Shown here: piece by piece, positions 1 through 12,740 of the stretch
Position numbering within the stretch: position 1 is the first letter of the stretch
How the letters are laid out: each line of letters begins with the position of its first letter
Assembly (NCBI GenBank): GCA_977006965.1
Contig: OZ345372.1
Span: 682,001-746,000 of the forward strand
Origin: Phymatolithon calcareum
Lineage: Eukaryota; Rhodophyta; Florideophyceae; Hapalidiales
DNA: 64,000 nucleotides
Direction of reading: 5' to 3'
Program-made: the position numbers and the translations under genes
Notes under the pieces: model-generated
Databases searched by the model: none
Told to the model about the DNA's origin: nothing
What the model saw: only the letters and a program-made list of their open reading frames with translations

Positions 1-810
1 TCCTACGATACCATTGATTTCGAGTTTGATCCACCGTTCATCTCCTCTTCGCTCACCGTATCACATCTTGCCGATAAGACGGTATGCGACAAATTCTTCC
101 CTTATCGGCCTCCTGTCGAAACTGCTCACCAGCCTTTTTCACCGCTCAGTAGCAGAGGTACTGCGCAATTTGCAGAATCTCCAATATACAATTCAGAACC
201 GGTCCATTCCGTCGAAGCATATCTCGATCTCGCCGCTGCGTCCCAACCACCACCACCGCGCACACCAGGTCCCACCTCCGTCGGCGCAACCGCAAGCCCT
301 GTCACGCCTGCGATGGACGCTCCCTCCCTCGTACATCCCGTCAACCTGCAGGATGCGCCGGTGAAAGCGGCGAAGCGAGTGCGACATGTGCCGTCATCCG
401 GTGTATGTGACGTGTGCGGGAAATACTTTTTCAAGAGTGGTGCACTAGTGCGTCACACACGCTCTGCGCATCCGGAGGTATCTGTACTGCCTCGTGAACC
501 GCGTTCCTTCTCCGTGTCATCGTCCGGTGGGGGATCGTCCGGTGGAAGACATCCGACAGGGAGACTCGATTGTCCGAGATGTCCTAAAACATTCTCACAA
601 CAGGGATCGCTTAATAGACATTTACGAAGTATACATGAGGCTCGTAAGTTGCATTGTAGATACTGCGATTTGGCGTTCGGACAGGCGTTCGACCTTAAGC
701 GACATCAGAAGCGAAAACATCCGGGTTCTGTGCTTGTTGTCCCGACTGAAGCACTACCGAGATTCGCTATGCGTGAACGGCCTTTCTGTGATGTACGACA
801 GCAGGGATAG
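1..810 (+). CDS. C2H2 zinc-finger protein, 5'-truncated by window edge
   Basis: The frame is open from base 1 with no stop before TAG at 808-810, so the gene starts upstream of the window; the ATG at 313 is internal. Three C2H2 fingers are visible, starting CDVCGKYFFKSGAL, CPRCPKTFSQQGSL and CRYCDLAFGQAFDL, the last two separated by a six-residue linker. The N-terminal part is low-complexity and Pro/Ser rich. It is a paralogue of the gene at 11574-12740: the fingers are almost identical and the preceding region also aligns (FFPYRPPVETAH here, LFLYRPMLETAH there). Likely a nuclear DNA-binding regulator, by family only; target unknown. A Ser/Gly spacer lies between fingers 1 and 2, unlike classical TGEKP-linked arrays. 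Confidence 0.85.
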   Translation, partial: SYDTIDFEFDPPFISSSLTVSHLADKTVCDKFFPYRPPVETAHQPFSPLSSRGTAQFAESPIYNSEPVHSVEAYLDLAAASQPPPPRTPGPTSVGATASPVTPAMDAPSLVHPVNLQDAPVKAAKRVRHVPSSGVCDVCGKYFFKSGALVRHTRSAHPEVSVLPREPRSFSVSSSGGGSSGGRHPTGRLDCPRCPKTFSQQGSLNRHLRSIHEARKLHCRYCDLAFGQAFDLKRHQKRKHPGSVLVVPTEALPRFAMRERPFCDVRQQG

Positions 811-2057
811 GGATTAAGAAGTAGGAAGGAGGACTTGTCTTGCTGGGACAGTGCGTAAATTTATGAGTCGTCTTGTTAGAACTCTTGTGCCCACCAGTCC
901 CCATCTAAGCCGTGGGGGTTTGTAAAATTGTATAGCAGGGCTGTTGGAGGGCATGTCAATGACGAATGGTGCAACTTCCTCTCGATCAGACCAATGCTGG
1001 CACTAGACAGCTCTGAAGAATGTTCAGCACTGCGCTTTGATAAATTAGAGCTTGCAAGGGATTTGATATGGATGATGTGCACAGCGACAGAGCGCGTCAA
1101 TGTTGTGCCAAACATCCAGCTTCAATGTTGTTCTAGCTTAAGTCTCTAGGCTTTGGCCCTACTTTGCTTTTTCCCGCCTATCCAGGGAATCACGTAATGA
1201 TGTTGACAAAGGTATCTTTCGGCAAACTGAAGGAAACGCTTTTGCAGGAAACGGTCTAAGACCTCGAGAATTGAATAGAGCGAAATCACATCAAATGTCC
1301 CAGCATCCCAATAAATATTCAATTACTAAGCATGCGACATGAACTGCAAGCTCGCAGGTGGAAAACATAGTCCCATCGCTAATAATCAATGCTTGCACTC
1401 CAAAACTTCGAGAAGTTGTAAGCACCTAACATGAAATGTTCTCAGTTTTCTGGCAACACCGCTTTGGAGACATGGCAACAACGGAGAAACCGCTGTACGA
1501 CAGCCTCTTGGATGATCAGGAGATTGCCGAAGAAGCAAATACTTATATGAGCTCAACTGGTTCAGCATCAAGCTCAACATGGAGAAAATGGCGACTACGA
1601 CTGATCGGGACATACTTCACTCTATCACTCCAGGTTTTTTAACGCCGTCTGGTAAATAGTCAAGCATCTTCAAGTTGATTATCTGTTCTCAACAAATACT
1701 ACCAGGGAAATCAGGTCAGAGGAGAAGTGCTCCAACGTTTTCTTCGACGGTACTGACGGCTCTGCAACGAGAATGAACTGAATTTCCTATAAACGTTTCA
1801 TAAGGGAGGACGGCTTTCGGAACGGAGGACGGAGTTTTAAATTACAGTCCGAGGGTGGTTTTGAAGTGAATCTTATGCGTGAATAGCTTGTGTATTAAGA
1901 TAATGCTTTTACAGGTCAAGGGGACAGTGGGCATCGATGTGGTTAGCAAACGATCGCTTCTCGGCAATTTATCTCACATGTCAGCCAGCTATACGACAGA
2001 GTAACGGGCTTCGTTTCTTCGTTTTCTACTACAGTTGAATGCCAAAAGGCATGTATT

Positions 2058-2089
2058 TAATCTGGATATTCCATGGAATATCCAGATTA
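2058..2089. repeat. 32-bp perfect palindrome, no loop
   Basis: The half-site TAATCTGGATATTCCA is followed directly by its exact reverse complement. No gene is adjacent. Confidence 0.9.
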
Positions 2090-2587
2090 CACCGAGCGGA
2101 ATTCTACGACGATTGTCTTTGACGAAGAAATTACTCGTCTGGAATAGAGGAATGTGTGTGAGAAAATTTTCTTCTTCCACCGGAAGAAAAGCCCTTCTCA
2201 CCACGACGTGACGTGTGAAAGATTTGCATGATGGATTGTACAAATTCTACAAAACATTTTTAAATGTAAATGTTCTTCTAAACTTAGATTTTCAAATCTT
2301 TTTCCATGAAAGAACGAAAGAACGAAACTGATTTATTTCTGCTTGCCGGCAGATGCGTCGACCACTTAAAAATTGGCGACCTCGGCAGGGGCTTAAGACC
2401 TCGGTTCCGTTGTAGCGTACATTTGTATTGGTGTGTCACAACCAGGCGCAACACTTTTTCCATTGAATTTGCTCGCAAGCAATCGCTTTGTATTCACTTT
2501 TTGAAGACGACGCACGAAAAGAGCGGGAACCTCATGCCAAAAGGAGGAGGCACGATGTAATTGATAGAACTTATTAGGGCCCGGTCA

Positions 2588-2690
2588 AGAACATTATTGC
2601 CTCGTCAGCACTGGGACAAAAATACGTGCGCTCGTTCAATAATATGTAAAGGCCGGAATGATTCTGGAACGCGCAATGGCGCGAAACTAG
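2588..2690 (+). repeat. Segment shared with 13338-13431
   Basis: Both copies contain AGAACATTATTGC, then GTCAGCA, TGGGAC and AAAATA with few differences, and weaker similarity for a further 60 bases. Each lies downstream of one of the two zinc-finger paralogues, in the same orientation, so it may be a remnant of the duplication that made them. Confidence 0.6.
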
Positions 2691-2730
2691 TGTTATTCGA
2701 ATCAGTACTGTACAAGGTTTAGGTTCACTA

Positions 2731-2846
2731 CAGTGTATGGTTATGGTTTTCTAGTACTGTCGTATCTGGGACCCCCAGCGTGACGGAAAGAGGTAAATAA
2801 CTAACGCTTTGGATATCTCGCTCATTTTATGACGAGTTAGACATGC
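2731..2846 (+). repeat. Direct repeat unit, copy 1 of 4
   Basis: Starts with CAGTGTATGGTTATG, followed by a GTACT-like stretch, a C/G-rich core (CCCCCAGCGTGACGG), GAAAGAGG and GGATATCTCGCTCAT. The same order of blocks recurs at 3004, 3392 and 4152. Confidence 0.75.
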
Positions 2847-3003
2847 ACACCGCCATAGATTGCGTTACCCTATAGTGGAACCCAATGTAGCGACGCAGTC
2901 GCCACATTCCCATGAAGGGATGCCATTGCTCACTGGTGAATGTCCCAGATTTGTTATCGCAAGTGCAATAATCTAGACAATCATCTCGTAACAGGGTCGC
3001 GAA

Positions 3004-3100
3004 CGGTGTATGTTTATGATTTTCTGGTAGTACCTAGGGCCCCTTGGCGTGGGGAAAAGAGGCAACTAACACTTTGGATATCTGGCTCGACGTTGTGCCT
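3004..3100 (+). repeat. Direct repeat unit, copy 2 of 4
   Basis: Shows GGTGTATGTTTATGATTTTC, GGTAGTACCTAGGGCCCC, TGGCGTGGGGAAAAGAGGC and TTTGGATATCTGGCTC in the order seen in copy 1. Confidence 0.75.
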
Positions 3101-3391
3101 ATTATGGCTGAGCCCTGATGTGGAAGATGAGTGCAAACGACTCGCACGTGCACTCGTTAGTAGAGAAACACGAATCAAGAAGGTTATGAGTGACCAGACT
3201 ACGCTACATTAGAAAATCGTTCGAAACCGAGCCCTGTTGCTCCTAAGTCGGGCGTTCGGAGCTTTTTAAATAAATCCTTACATATCCCCTGTGATGGCAG
3301 AGGAAAGCCGAAAAAATTGAAAACGCGGAATGTGGATCTCGCTTGTTTGCGAAATGTCTCTGAAGTACAGTATATTGCTTCGTTATCGGTA

Positions 3392-3459
3392 CAGTGTATG
3401 GTTATGATTTTATGGTAGTACATAAAGCCCAATGGCGTCTGGGAAAGAGGCAACTAACT
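3392..3459 (+). repeat. Direct repeat unit, copy 3 of 4 (truncated)
   Basis: Shares CAGTGTATGGTTATGATTTT, ATGGTAGTAC, TGGCGT and GGGAAAGAGGCAACTAAC with the other copies but lacks the GGATATCT block at the right. Confidence 0.7.
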
Positions 3460-3698
3460 CAGTACACGCGAAGCTCAAACCGCAGAACGGTACAGTATGT
3501 AATGTATGGCAGTACCTGTACCGTATCCAGGGTGAGTGGAGAATGCATTCCATGGTGGAGGCTGGACTGGTGTGGATAATCACACCTTCAATCATAAAAT
3601 TCCACTGAAGCCCTTGTTTTCGAAAGCCAACATTCAATACAAAAAAGGTTAAATTGGCGCCCAACAAATTGTCGAAAACGCCACCTGATGCGTTGGAT

Positions 3699-3757
3699 AA
3701 CTTTCAAATAAAAATAAATAAAATTTATTTAATAATATTTATTCTTATTTGAAAGTT
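3699..3757. repeat. AT-rich hairpin
   Basis: AACTTTCAAATAA on the left pairs with TTATTTGAAAGTT on the right around an A/T-only centre of roughly 30 bases. Confidence 0.7.
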
Positions 3758-3802
3758 AACCAAGAAGAAATTTTCTCCTTTTTCAATCGTATAGTGCTTG
3801 GT

Positions 3803-3844
3803 GTAGGCCTGTTACAGTATGTGTACATACTGTAACAGGCCTAC
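3803..3844. repeat. 42-bp near-perfect hairpin, 2-nt loop
   Basis: The arm GTAGGCCTGTTACAGTATGT (3803-3822) is followed by GT and then by its exact 20-base complement ending in AGGCCTAC. Confidence 0.9.
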
Positions 3845-4151
3845 ATTATGTACACATAACATGGACATGTATGGAATGGAATCCAGATGCATGCATATGA
3901 ATTCCATACGCACAAACTTGCAAGTTTGTCTTATAACCGCCTCCTAAATCCTTCTGGAGCGCATCTTCTTGTACAGTATCAGGGTTTATAATCACAGGGA
4001 GCGTCCTGAAGTAACATCACTTCGACGATTCTACACGGCGCGGATACTCAAGTCCAAAGCTATGCGTAACAGGCCGGGCCCGAACAGGTGCACTTTGTAT
4101 TTGCAAAGTATCGGTTACTTTTCGCATTTTCTGCAGAGCATGGCACGACTT

Positions 4152-4255
4152 CAGTGTATGGTTATGATTTTATGGTACAATAGAGCCTAGCCCCCCCTGG
4201 CGTGGGGGAAAGAGGCAACTAAAGCTTCACATATCTCGCTCATGTTATGACATGC
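4152..4255 (+). repeat. Direct repeat unit, copy 4 of 4
   Basis: CAGTGTATGGTTATGATTTT, ATGGTAC, a run of C followed by TGGCGTGGGGGAAAGAGGC, then ATATCTCGCTCATGTTATGA. The last block matches copy 1 best. Confidence 0.75.
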
Positions 4256-5249
4256 CCGACTTCAGTACTTGTCTCAAGTTTTTGCAAATGTGAGAATAGC
4301 CGAACCTTGCTCGATCTGACTCTGAATGACGCGATGTGAAGTTAACCTTCCACACCACCTCAGCCACAAGTGCTTCTAGTGCCAAGAGCTATTTATAAGC
4401 ACGCATCTGATGTACAGTACAGTATTTTTCAATATCGACAGCAAGCCTTCCACGTCGCCCGAAGGAGTAGAATACGTTGGGCGAGGCGATGCACTTATTT
4501 TGACTGGGTGTTACAATTATAGGGGTCTCTCCGATCATAGCGCACGCAATCCTCATACAAATACGATCAAATCGCGTTGTAAGCATGAATTCATTGGCGA
4601 GACACACAGATCTTCGCCTACACCGTTGCTTGTCTGTCTCTTACGCAATTTGAGTGGTGAGGTGGCGGTGCCAAACATGACACGCTTCTCCTCGCTCAAT
4701 TTCTTCCCCCACCAATGCACTGAACTTTATCTGAGATCAACAGCTTTCGTTGTAAACACTAGGAACTACTGAACCTTATTTTCATTCTACTGTTAGATAC
4801 AGTAGTACTGCGTGCGTCCCTTTCACCAATGAATATGCTTACGCTATCGCTGAAGTCTAGATGCCACCTCGGGGTTACAACGGCTACGCTACTCGTCCCG
4901 CCATCGTGGCGATTGTGCACAGTTGTGTAACTTGCAGCCGATATGATGATCATCTCTGAAGGATCCAGAGACGCCTACTGTTACCATCTATCAGCACGCC
5001 ATTTGTATACGTTTCGCTACCACACCACCGGAACAGTACTACTGCATGAGCTACGACTTCATTAAATCCAACCTCCACTGAGCCACCTTTCACCGCCACA
5101 TACAGTACTGTACGCACACTCGATCCTTGAGATAAACTTCTGGGAGATGGGAGAGAACGCGACATAACACTGCCTTCCATGCATCGTGCGTGTCTATTTC
5201 CGAGCACCAATCTGGAGCTTATCTAGGTCACGTATCTTCTGCAAACACA

Positions 5250-5288
5250 GGAACTTTGAGCGGATCATGATGATCCGCTCAAAGTTCC
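5250..5288. repeat. 39-bp hairpin, 3-nt loop
   Basis: GGAACTTTGAGCGGATCA, loop TGA, then the exact 18-base complement. Confidence 0.9.
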
Positions 5289-8200
5289 CTTCATTGTAGG
5301 CTCCACCTGCAACACGCGTCTGCTTTTTCTCCAAGTCATTCACGCAACTGAATTAGGCGAAGAGAGAGACACGAATTACGGGTGTCTGTCCGCCAGACAA
5401 TAACACATTCCTCACCTCCCGTTTTCGTAATCAGTGACTATTGATGTTGCAACTGCTGGTTATGTCTTGTGGAATACTCCACACTAGCGTGTGCCGACTA
5501 CCTCCCCACATGATTAGCAGCACTTCTTGAATTGACTCCTTCCTCCACTGTCATGCTTAAAATAAAGTCGTCCTCGCTCAATCTTCAGCCCTACGCACGA
5601 GCGCATCGCATCTTGGTCTTTTCCATCGACATAACTCAGTTGCAAAATATCCGAATATTCCCTCGGATATTCCCAAAAATGAACCTCGGTGAGGGAATAT
5701 TCTTGGAGTGAAGCAATAAATTAGGAGCACAGTTAGACGTTTGTTCAGTTCAATAGTATATAAAGCCGCCACCAGAGCGTTTCACCTCCATGTGACGATC
5801 GAAGAATGGCATAGAGTTCCGGTGGGAATAGCGACTTCGGAGGAGACTTTTTATGCTGACCGGGAGCTCAGACTAAAGTTAGTTGAGATTTAGTCCATAA
5901 GTGGCCCATCCGGTTATATCTTTGCGCTCCGTTCCATATGCACACGATTAATATACTATATTTGAGAAGAAGGGACAGTGAACTGTTATTTCGCATCGTG
6001 GCGCAAATTCTCCGGAACGGACTGGGTAGGGGTGTAATCTGGTTTTTCCGATTCCACGAGTATCCGTTTCCGTGTTGCAGAATTGTAGTTCTTCACTACT
6101 GTTTGATTCTCGGTGGTTTCCTCTGGGCGAGCTGGTTGTTAGAAGGAGACCCCAGTTGACAATGAATTGGTGGAGGACATGATGGCTCTGAGCGACTCGT
6201 CTCAGTGAAGCAATGTTTAGTGCTTTATTGACGTTAGTGGAAACAAAATCCCACAGCTTGAAAGGGCTACCTGTACCTCTTTGTGTTGCAATTACTGAAG
6301 CAGAAGTCAGTGCTAAGCCTTCCTCGGTAGGCGAAGGGCGCAGCGAAGCTCCGAATTCGATAAATACTTCGTGACAGATAGATGTAAAGTTGTCGCGACG
6401 CCATCGCTTGGATTCTCTTTGGCAGGCCCAACAGCTTTTACACTTCGTCCACATATTCGACTACATTGATGATTGCAAGAAAAATTTGACGATGCGATAA
6501 TTGCGACTCCATTAGCGTTTTAACTAAGAGCAGCTCTAATACCATAGACTACGACATAACGCTGGTAATCCTGAGGGGGCCGCAAAGGATGATGTGGGCT
6601 ACTGTATCATATCATAGCTTTGGCAAACAAAGGAGGCTAACCGACTTCAACCATGCCGAACAGTAGCGCTAATGTGCCGTGGTTTCGCTCACGGCGCACT
6701 GCATCCTGAGAAATGAATTACAGCACGTTAACGGATTTTAATTGGTTAACGTTCACAGATATAAATTGATGAAGAAAACCGAACCTGTTCCACATACATC
6801 ATACATGATGTATGCACTACTGTGTATGATAGACATGCAGTTGTCCATGATATTTTGGCACAGAGTGAGAACTTTGGCAAAATGGAATCAATACTATTGT
6901 CAAGTGTTCTAACATAAAATTGAAAGATTATACTCCGGGCACGTCTAACTAGTACAATTCGTCAATTTCAAGAAGAAAGACAAGAGCTATGCTCGTATTT
7001 TGGCAGTTCTTGGTCCCTCCGATGGGCGTCTTCTACAGGAACAGTTTACAAATATCCACTTTAAAAGCGTTATACACTTAGAGGCCAGTTGTCCATTATC
7101 GCATCAGGTCGAAGCAGGAGCCAGTTTGAGTAAAGGCACGAGAGAGTCAGGTAAGGACGCATGACAAACCGGGCTACCAGGCGTGGACCGTCTCACGCTG
7201 TTAAGTTTCAGCGTTTAATGGTCATTGACTCAGGCCCGACATCTGCATTCTGTTGGATTGTAATTTAGTCACACCTTCCCTCTCGGAGCGCATCTTGTAT
7301 TGGCAAATATCCAGCCGTTGCAACTGCCTCAACTGATCTTCAAGAGCACAGCGCTTGTTGGAAAAGCAGGTGCAAGTACTTCACGTCTCGTTTCACGACA
7401 CTGCCTGCACACTCTTCCACGGCATATATGAGCGGTTTTTTCGTGCTCCAATTCTGCACTTCCATATTCAAAAGTAGCATTATTTTTAGAAAATGATGTG
7501 CCTTTTCTATGAGAGAGGGGAATTAGATGTGGTCTGTATTGTGAACACAGTTGCCTGCTCGACACAGCGGGAAGGAGGCTTGCTAAGATTGTTCCCTTAC
7601 CCTTCCACTTGTTCCTGATTCGAAGAATACGTTGCGCATAGTGATGTACATCTTGACGGTGGATCTGTCAACTTAATTCGTTTCTGCGAGGATCACACGA
7701 CATGCCTAGAATATTAAGACATTTAGTGAGGCAACCAACCCTATTGAAAAAAGTTTAAAATACCAGTTACACATCAACGTGTACTTGTTGCTCGAGCGGA
7801 AAGTCACGGTACGGTACATGCGGTACTACTGCTATTTGTGCAGCGATGTGGCAGCCTGTCTAGAGGAATACGTTCTACATATCAAATAACGACACACATG
7901 TCATGATGACAAACAGGAGTTCCACTGTACATTCACATAAATATCAGCAAAGTAACAAATTTGTTACTGTGCTGACCCAGGCACTTTCAGGACGGAATCT
8001 TTAGGGAAGACATTCCTCCAACGGCTCTCCGGTCTCGCTAGTTGTAGTTTCCGAGATAACACTTCTGCGTCACGCTGGCCCAGGCATGCAATCGTGCATA
8101 CTCGAGTAAGTTCGTCTTCCATGTCTGGATGTCGTGTTAATATTGCCCCTCTCTTCACCACAATGGACGCATTGTACAGGGGGTATTTCGGGACGGGGGA

Positions 8201-9649
8201 TCTTAGTGTTGCACCCATGATCCTGGCTGCGAACTGCCGAAGTCCTGAGGGAAGGAATGCGCCATAACGCGAGAACTGACACTAACTTCCGTGCATCTTC
8301 GCTCTGCAGCTTTGAAAGAGAGCCGTTGACTAATATTAGAGATGAGCTTCACGTTCAGTCTACATTTCTATTTTCACTGTTGCAGATTAGTCAAGGTTTA
8401 TAGATTCTGCAATCAGCACAGAACGATTATTAATTTTTTTTCAAAAAATAATAATAGTTCAGCCCTAATTAAATTAGAACGGAACTATTTTGGAAAAATC
8501 TATTACAATAGATTTTTCTTGCGCTTGCAACTGATTAGAAGAAATGTATAAATTCAGAATGACCAATAAACCAAGTTTTGAGTGGTCACGCATTCCCCTA
8601 CTCTACTCTTCTCCGGTTACTCCAAATCACCCTGATAGAGTGGAAAATCCAAGCTTTAGGCTTCGTATTCTCTTAAAACATGTGATTGTTATGGCTACCG
8701 GCGTAATTAATGCGCTCAAACGCGGGGCCATGGCTAAGAGGGCACACATTAAGCAGGGGCCATAATATTCGCTGTGCTCTCATCTCGTTGTTCATGCCCA
8801 CATGATAGTGTAAATTAAATTTTGTTTTCAATGATATCAGGTTTGCAATCGATTCCACTCCACTTGATTCCACTCTTGACGGAGTGACTCTTTCAATCGT
8901 GAGAAATACACACAAGCATCCGTGGAGTATGTAAATTTCACCGCCCTTTCACTTCTAGAAGGCCGCTGCCATATTAGACTCTGCCATACATTCAGACATT
9001 GTCTCTCACCAATGGCTTCGATTTTGGTGCCACGCAACATAATCACATAATCATGAACAATCTGAAATCAGCTACTTTGCTGGACAGAAACACTCCAGAA
9101 TTTCGAATGCTCTTTGGTTTTCTCATTTGCACACTCCTGTGAAATCAACAGATATCTTGGAGTCGGATAAAAGCTTTCAGTTTGTCTGCCTGCTGGTCTC
9201 CATTTCTCAATTTGTCTACTCAAACGTGCCAAAATGACTTTCGTTTTACCTTGTCAAGCTCGCACGTGAAAGGCTCCTTAGCTGATACCACTGTAGTCAC
9301 CAGGTACAGTAATAGTCGTTCTCGCCTGTTTGTTTGTTACCTCTACATTCCATACTTCTATGCGAAGGTGAAACTTTGTGAAATTATTTTCCCAAAATCA
9401 AACTGCGTGACCTAGTTAGTGAGCAAAAGGTAAGGTGCCTAAAGAAGTACACAATGAAAATGGACGAGCTCCATAAATGGTTTGAAGCACGCAAATATCA
9501 GTGTATTAGGATGAGTATAATTGTGCTCAGCCCCAGCCCCGAAAGAAAAACAGTTAACTTGGTCTATGGTCTCACTCGAGAAGCGTGCCTCGCTTCAACT
9601 GTCTTCATTCTGCTGCGTTGTGGTAGTGAGCGCATGCATCTGCATGAAC

Positions 9650-9751
9650 CCTCCTCGTATCACTGAGTACAATAAATTCTACTCAGTGATGCGAGGAGGC
9701 TCCCGGTCCTTCCCCGGGTCACAAATTTATGACCCGGATAAAAACCGGGAG
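9650..9751. repeat. Two adjacent hairpins
   Basis: The first stem pairs CCTCCTCGTATCACTGAGTA (9650-9669) with 9680-9699 with one mismatch and a 10-nt loop. The second, beginning at the next base, pairs CTCCCGGT with ACCGGGAG and, internally, CCGGGTCA with TGACCCGG. Confidence 0.8.
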
Positions 9752-11503
9752 AGGCGTATGATGCAGCCCCAGAAATGTATTGCGCTAGATTAAAATTTAA
9801 GTAGCCGTTTGGAACGTTTTAGCCCTCAAACTGAGTCGCCGACTTGCCGTAAGACGTGAAGAGCGTCTCTTTGCATTTGGATACCCTAAGTACAGAGATC
9901 CCCCGTCCTTAGAATCACAAAGCGTTGGAATGAGTTTTACCACAGCGATGTTTCACCGTATACGCTTTTCTTCAATTGTAGCTATAGTCCACTCTAGAAG
10001 CATACACAGATTTTTACCGTCGAAGTAGCGTTGGAAATTGGCCAAAGTTTATGATTTAACGTGAGAATTCCACGTTTCTGTGGTATACTTGTTCGGTCTG
10101 TCTGAAAGTGGAAGGAAACATTGGATCCGACGCCGACTCGACCCGAACCTGGTTCATCCTACACTATATAAGGCTACGTGAATCGTTCCTGGAGGCGCTG
10201 TAGGAGGATCCCGCCTCCAATACATTACATTGATCGACTGCGTCACGCACGCAGACGCGTAAACAAGTACAAACGGATCGTGTAAACTACCACGGTCCAT
10301 GTGACTGCTGGTGTGACAGGCGGTCAAACAGCCAGGATGGTCTTTCAGTGTCCTGATATTGGCTCTTCTGTGATGAACCGAGGACAAGTCATGATGTAAC
10401 TTGCACCTTGTGTCTTCGTCTGAACAGCGGTTATATTCAGAATAATTATTATTCATTACTGACCTGGCTCCCACGGCAGTGGCACAGTGCCTACCCCCTC
10501 CGAATTGGAGGGATACTGTTCTCACTTTCCTGTAGTCTCGTTGATTCCAGTTTTCATACTCGCAACACCGTCGTCTCCGGCCTCCACGTCATTTATATTT
10601 TTGCAGCCTTGTGTGAACCATTAGGTATCTCCCTATATTGTCGGAGCGCTTTGCGCGAAAATAACTGTCCTTATAAAACTTACCATCATGCATCTGTCCC
10701 CTCTCAACACAACTAGAAGTCGCTGATAGACGGGTCGCCTCTCACAGCGAGAGTCGTGTTTCCTCATTGGCAGTTCCATTGAGGAGTATGCCCGTTTTCC
10801 ACTCTCGAAACCAGATGTGTCCGTGTTGCAGTAACCAAATATCTAAGCAAGAAGCGATCACTGCGCTGAAGCTGGGAGGGAAAGTGGATCGCTGCGACTT
10901 ACAAGAAATATGAAGCTAGTTTCCTGATTTCCTTGTTTCTCCAGTACGAATGGTGTGGACTTTCCTGTATCTGCTGACGGGTTCCGAACATGACTTCCAT
11001 CACAATAAATTGTCCGCGTGGTCTTCCACATAGCATTCTTATCTAGAATGCTTGATCGATTGACTCCAATGCTCAACACTGTAAATGCTTCTACGTTTTT
11101 CACGAAAATCTGGAATACTTTCAGCTCTGGAGGTATTACTGTACCGCCTCGGGAACTCTTAGTTTTTGCATAGACACTGCTCTCCGTTAATGTATGCGAT
11201 GCCAACAACGTCATTTTTATTGTCATTCAAATTCAATGAGCTTGAGCTACAGAACTGTATTGTTCAGTTTGGAGAAGTTGGAAAGCTACAGTAATCTCAG
11301 CTGCAAGGACTACTATTGTAAATTCATATGACACACTTTTTCTGTACCAATTACAGGACCGCGGTGAGAGTACGTTGAGGCGCGGCAAATGTTCATGCTC
11401 GACAGCGAGATGATGGTGTGGGACACGATTTCAGTCGCCCATTGTCACTGTCGACCAAATTCGAAGTGATATTTTCTCTCGAGTCCTACCAAACCAAACA
11501 AGG

Positions 11504-11514
11504 TATATAAATAG
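11504..11514 (+). promoter_or_regulatory. TATA-box candidate for the zinc-finger gene
   Basis: TATATAAATAG lies 60-70 bases upstream of the ATG at 11574, followed by a pyrimidine-rich leader. The spacing fits a short 5' UTR. Confidence 0.6.
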
Positions 11515-11573
11515 ACACCTAGTCTTTCTCTCCCGCAGCATCTCTCCCACAAGCTTCTCCTCGCTGCATTGCC

Positions 11574-12740
11574 ATGGCGCTACTCCCCCCTCCCGTTACT
11601 GAAGGATCCGAGACATTCAACACACTCCGATTTCATGTTGACCCAGTCGAGCGTCCGCGTCGCTGGCTGGCTAACCGTGATCCCAGCGAGGTGTCCCTAC
11701 CACGCGACATGGCGCACGATCAAGCTTTCGCCTGTTCCTTTCCAGTACCTGCCAAACATGCCCGTGTTGCCAGCTTCTTCGACATGGATGAAGGCAGGGC
11801 ACCAATGCGATCTGATGGCACAAGCAGTTCGTACGTCGCAAGCAACGCTGCAATCCTGGATCCACTCGCCGTGCTCATGAAACAGGAACAATTTACTGCG
11901 GCGACGGAAGGTCAGGAACTACCAAATTGGTTAGAATCCGATGCATCGAACTATTTCTTCGCGCATAATCCCGTGCTCACCGCTTCGGATTTCATAACGA
12001 CGCATATCCCGGCATCCTCTCGCGCCATAGTAGAAGTTGGATTGAATGATGAGGGCAACGCTGACAACATTGCACTCGAGAAACTCTTTCTGTACCGTCC
12101 AATGCTCGAAACCGCTCACCACGACACATTTCAGCCGCTCAACAATGAAGAGACAGCGCAATTCGCTCAGTCTACGTCCGCCGTCACTGCCTTTCATGAT
12201 CCTCCTTGTGCTCCTAAAAAACCATGGTCTGGAGCTTCTCGTCCACCTTCCGTTGTCACAACAACATCCTCAATCGATGATCATACAATGACGCTCGTAT
12301 CCGCCTTCCCGCGTGAATTAGAGCCCGGAAAACGTGCGAAGATCGTGCGCAACATACCGTCATCAGGGGCATGTGACGTTTGCGGTAAGTACTTCTTCAA
12401 GAGCGGTGCATTAGCATGTCACGCACGCGCCGCGCATCCAAAGGTATACGTTCTGCCAAGGCAACAAAGCTCAACTTCCCTTTCATCTTCGGCGGATGGA
12501 AAGCATCAAACAGGCAGAATCAATTGTCCACGATGTCCTAAAACATTCTCCCAGCAGGGATCGCTCAATAGACATCTGCGGAGCATACACGAGGCTAGGA
12601 AATTGCATTGCAAGTATTGTGATATGGCTTTTGGACAAGCGTTCGATCTTAAGCGACATCACAAAAGAAAGCACCCTGGTTCTGTTCCATTTGTCCCGTC
12701 ACAGGCGCGGCCAAGATTCGCTATAGAGACCTTTCAGTGA
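11574..12740 (+). CDS. C2H2 zinc-finger protein with three fingers
   Basis: A complete single-exon gene of 388 residues. Fingers start near residues 267 (CDVCGKYFFKSGAL), 318 (CPRCPKTFSQQGSL) and 346 (CKYCDMAFGQAFDL), each with the Cys2-His2 spacing complete. Residues 1-265 are low in predicted order and contain no domain I recognise; a basic patch (PGKRAKIVR) precedes finger 1. The closest relative is the partial gene at the window start, which matches over the fingers and part of the N-terminal region. A TATA-like box lies about 65 bases upstream. By family it should act in the nucleus as a sequence-specific DNA- or RNA-binding protein; the target cannot be told from sequence. Confidence 0.9.
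   Translation: MALLPPPVTEGSETFNTLRFHVDPVERPRRWLANRDPSEVSLPRDMAHDQAFACSFPVPAKHARVASFFDMDEGRAPMRSDGTSSSYVASNAAILDPLAVLMKQEQFTAATEGQELPNWLESDASNYFFAHNPVLTASDFITTHIPASSRAIVEVGLNDEGNADNIALEKLFLYRPMLETAHHDTFQPLNNEETAQFAQSTSAVTAFHDPPCAPKKPWSGASRPPSVVTTTSSIDDHTMTLVSAFPRELEPGKRAKIVRNIPSSGACDVCGKYFFKSGALACHARAAHPKVYVLPRQQSSTSLSSSADGKHQTGRINCPRCPKTFSQQGSLNRHLRSIHEARKLHCKYCDMAFGQAFDLKRHHKRKHPGSVPFVPSQARPRFAIETFQ

Larger units (their letters stand above)
811..11503. other. Gene-poor, repeat-bearing interval
   Basis: No ORF here is long or recognisable enough to call as a gene; the longest (5948-6454, minus, 168 codons; 10154-10525 and 10858-11226, minus) resemble nothing I know. The interval holds a four-copy direct repeat (2.7-4.3 kb), several perfect or near-perfect palindromes (2058-2089, 3699-3757, 3803-3844, 5250-5288, 9650-9751) and a segment shared with DNA downstream of the second zinc-finger gene. 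Confidence 0.6.

Noticed and set aside
5948-6454. 168-codon minus-strand frame
   Set aside because: No recognisable motif; composition is that of intergenic DNA.
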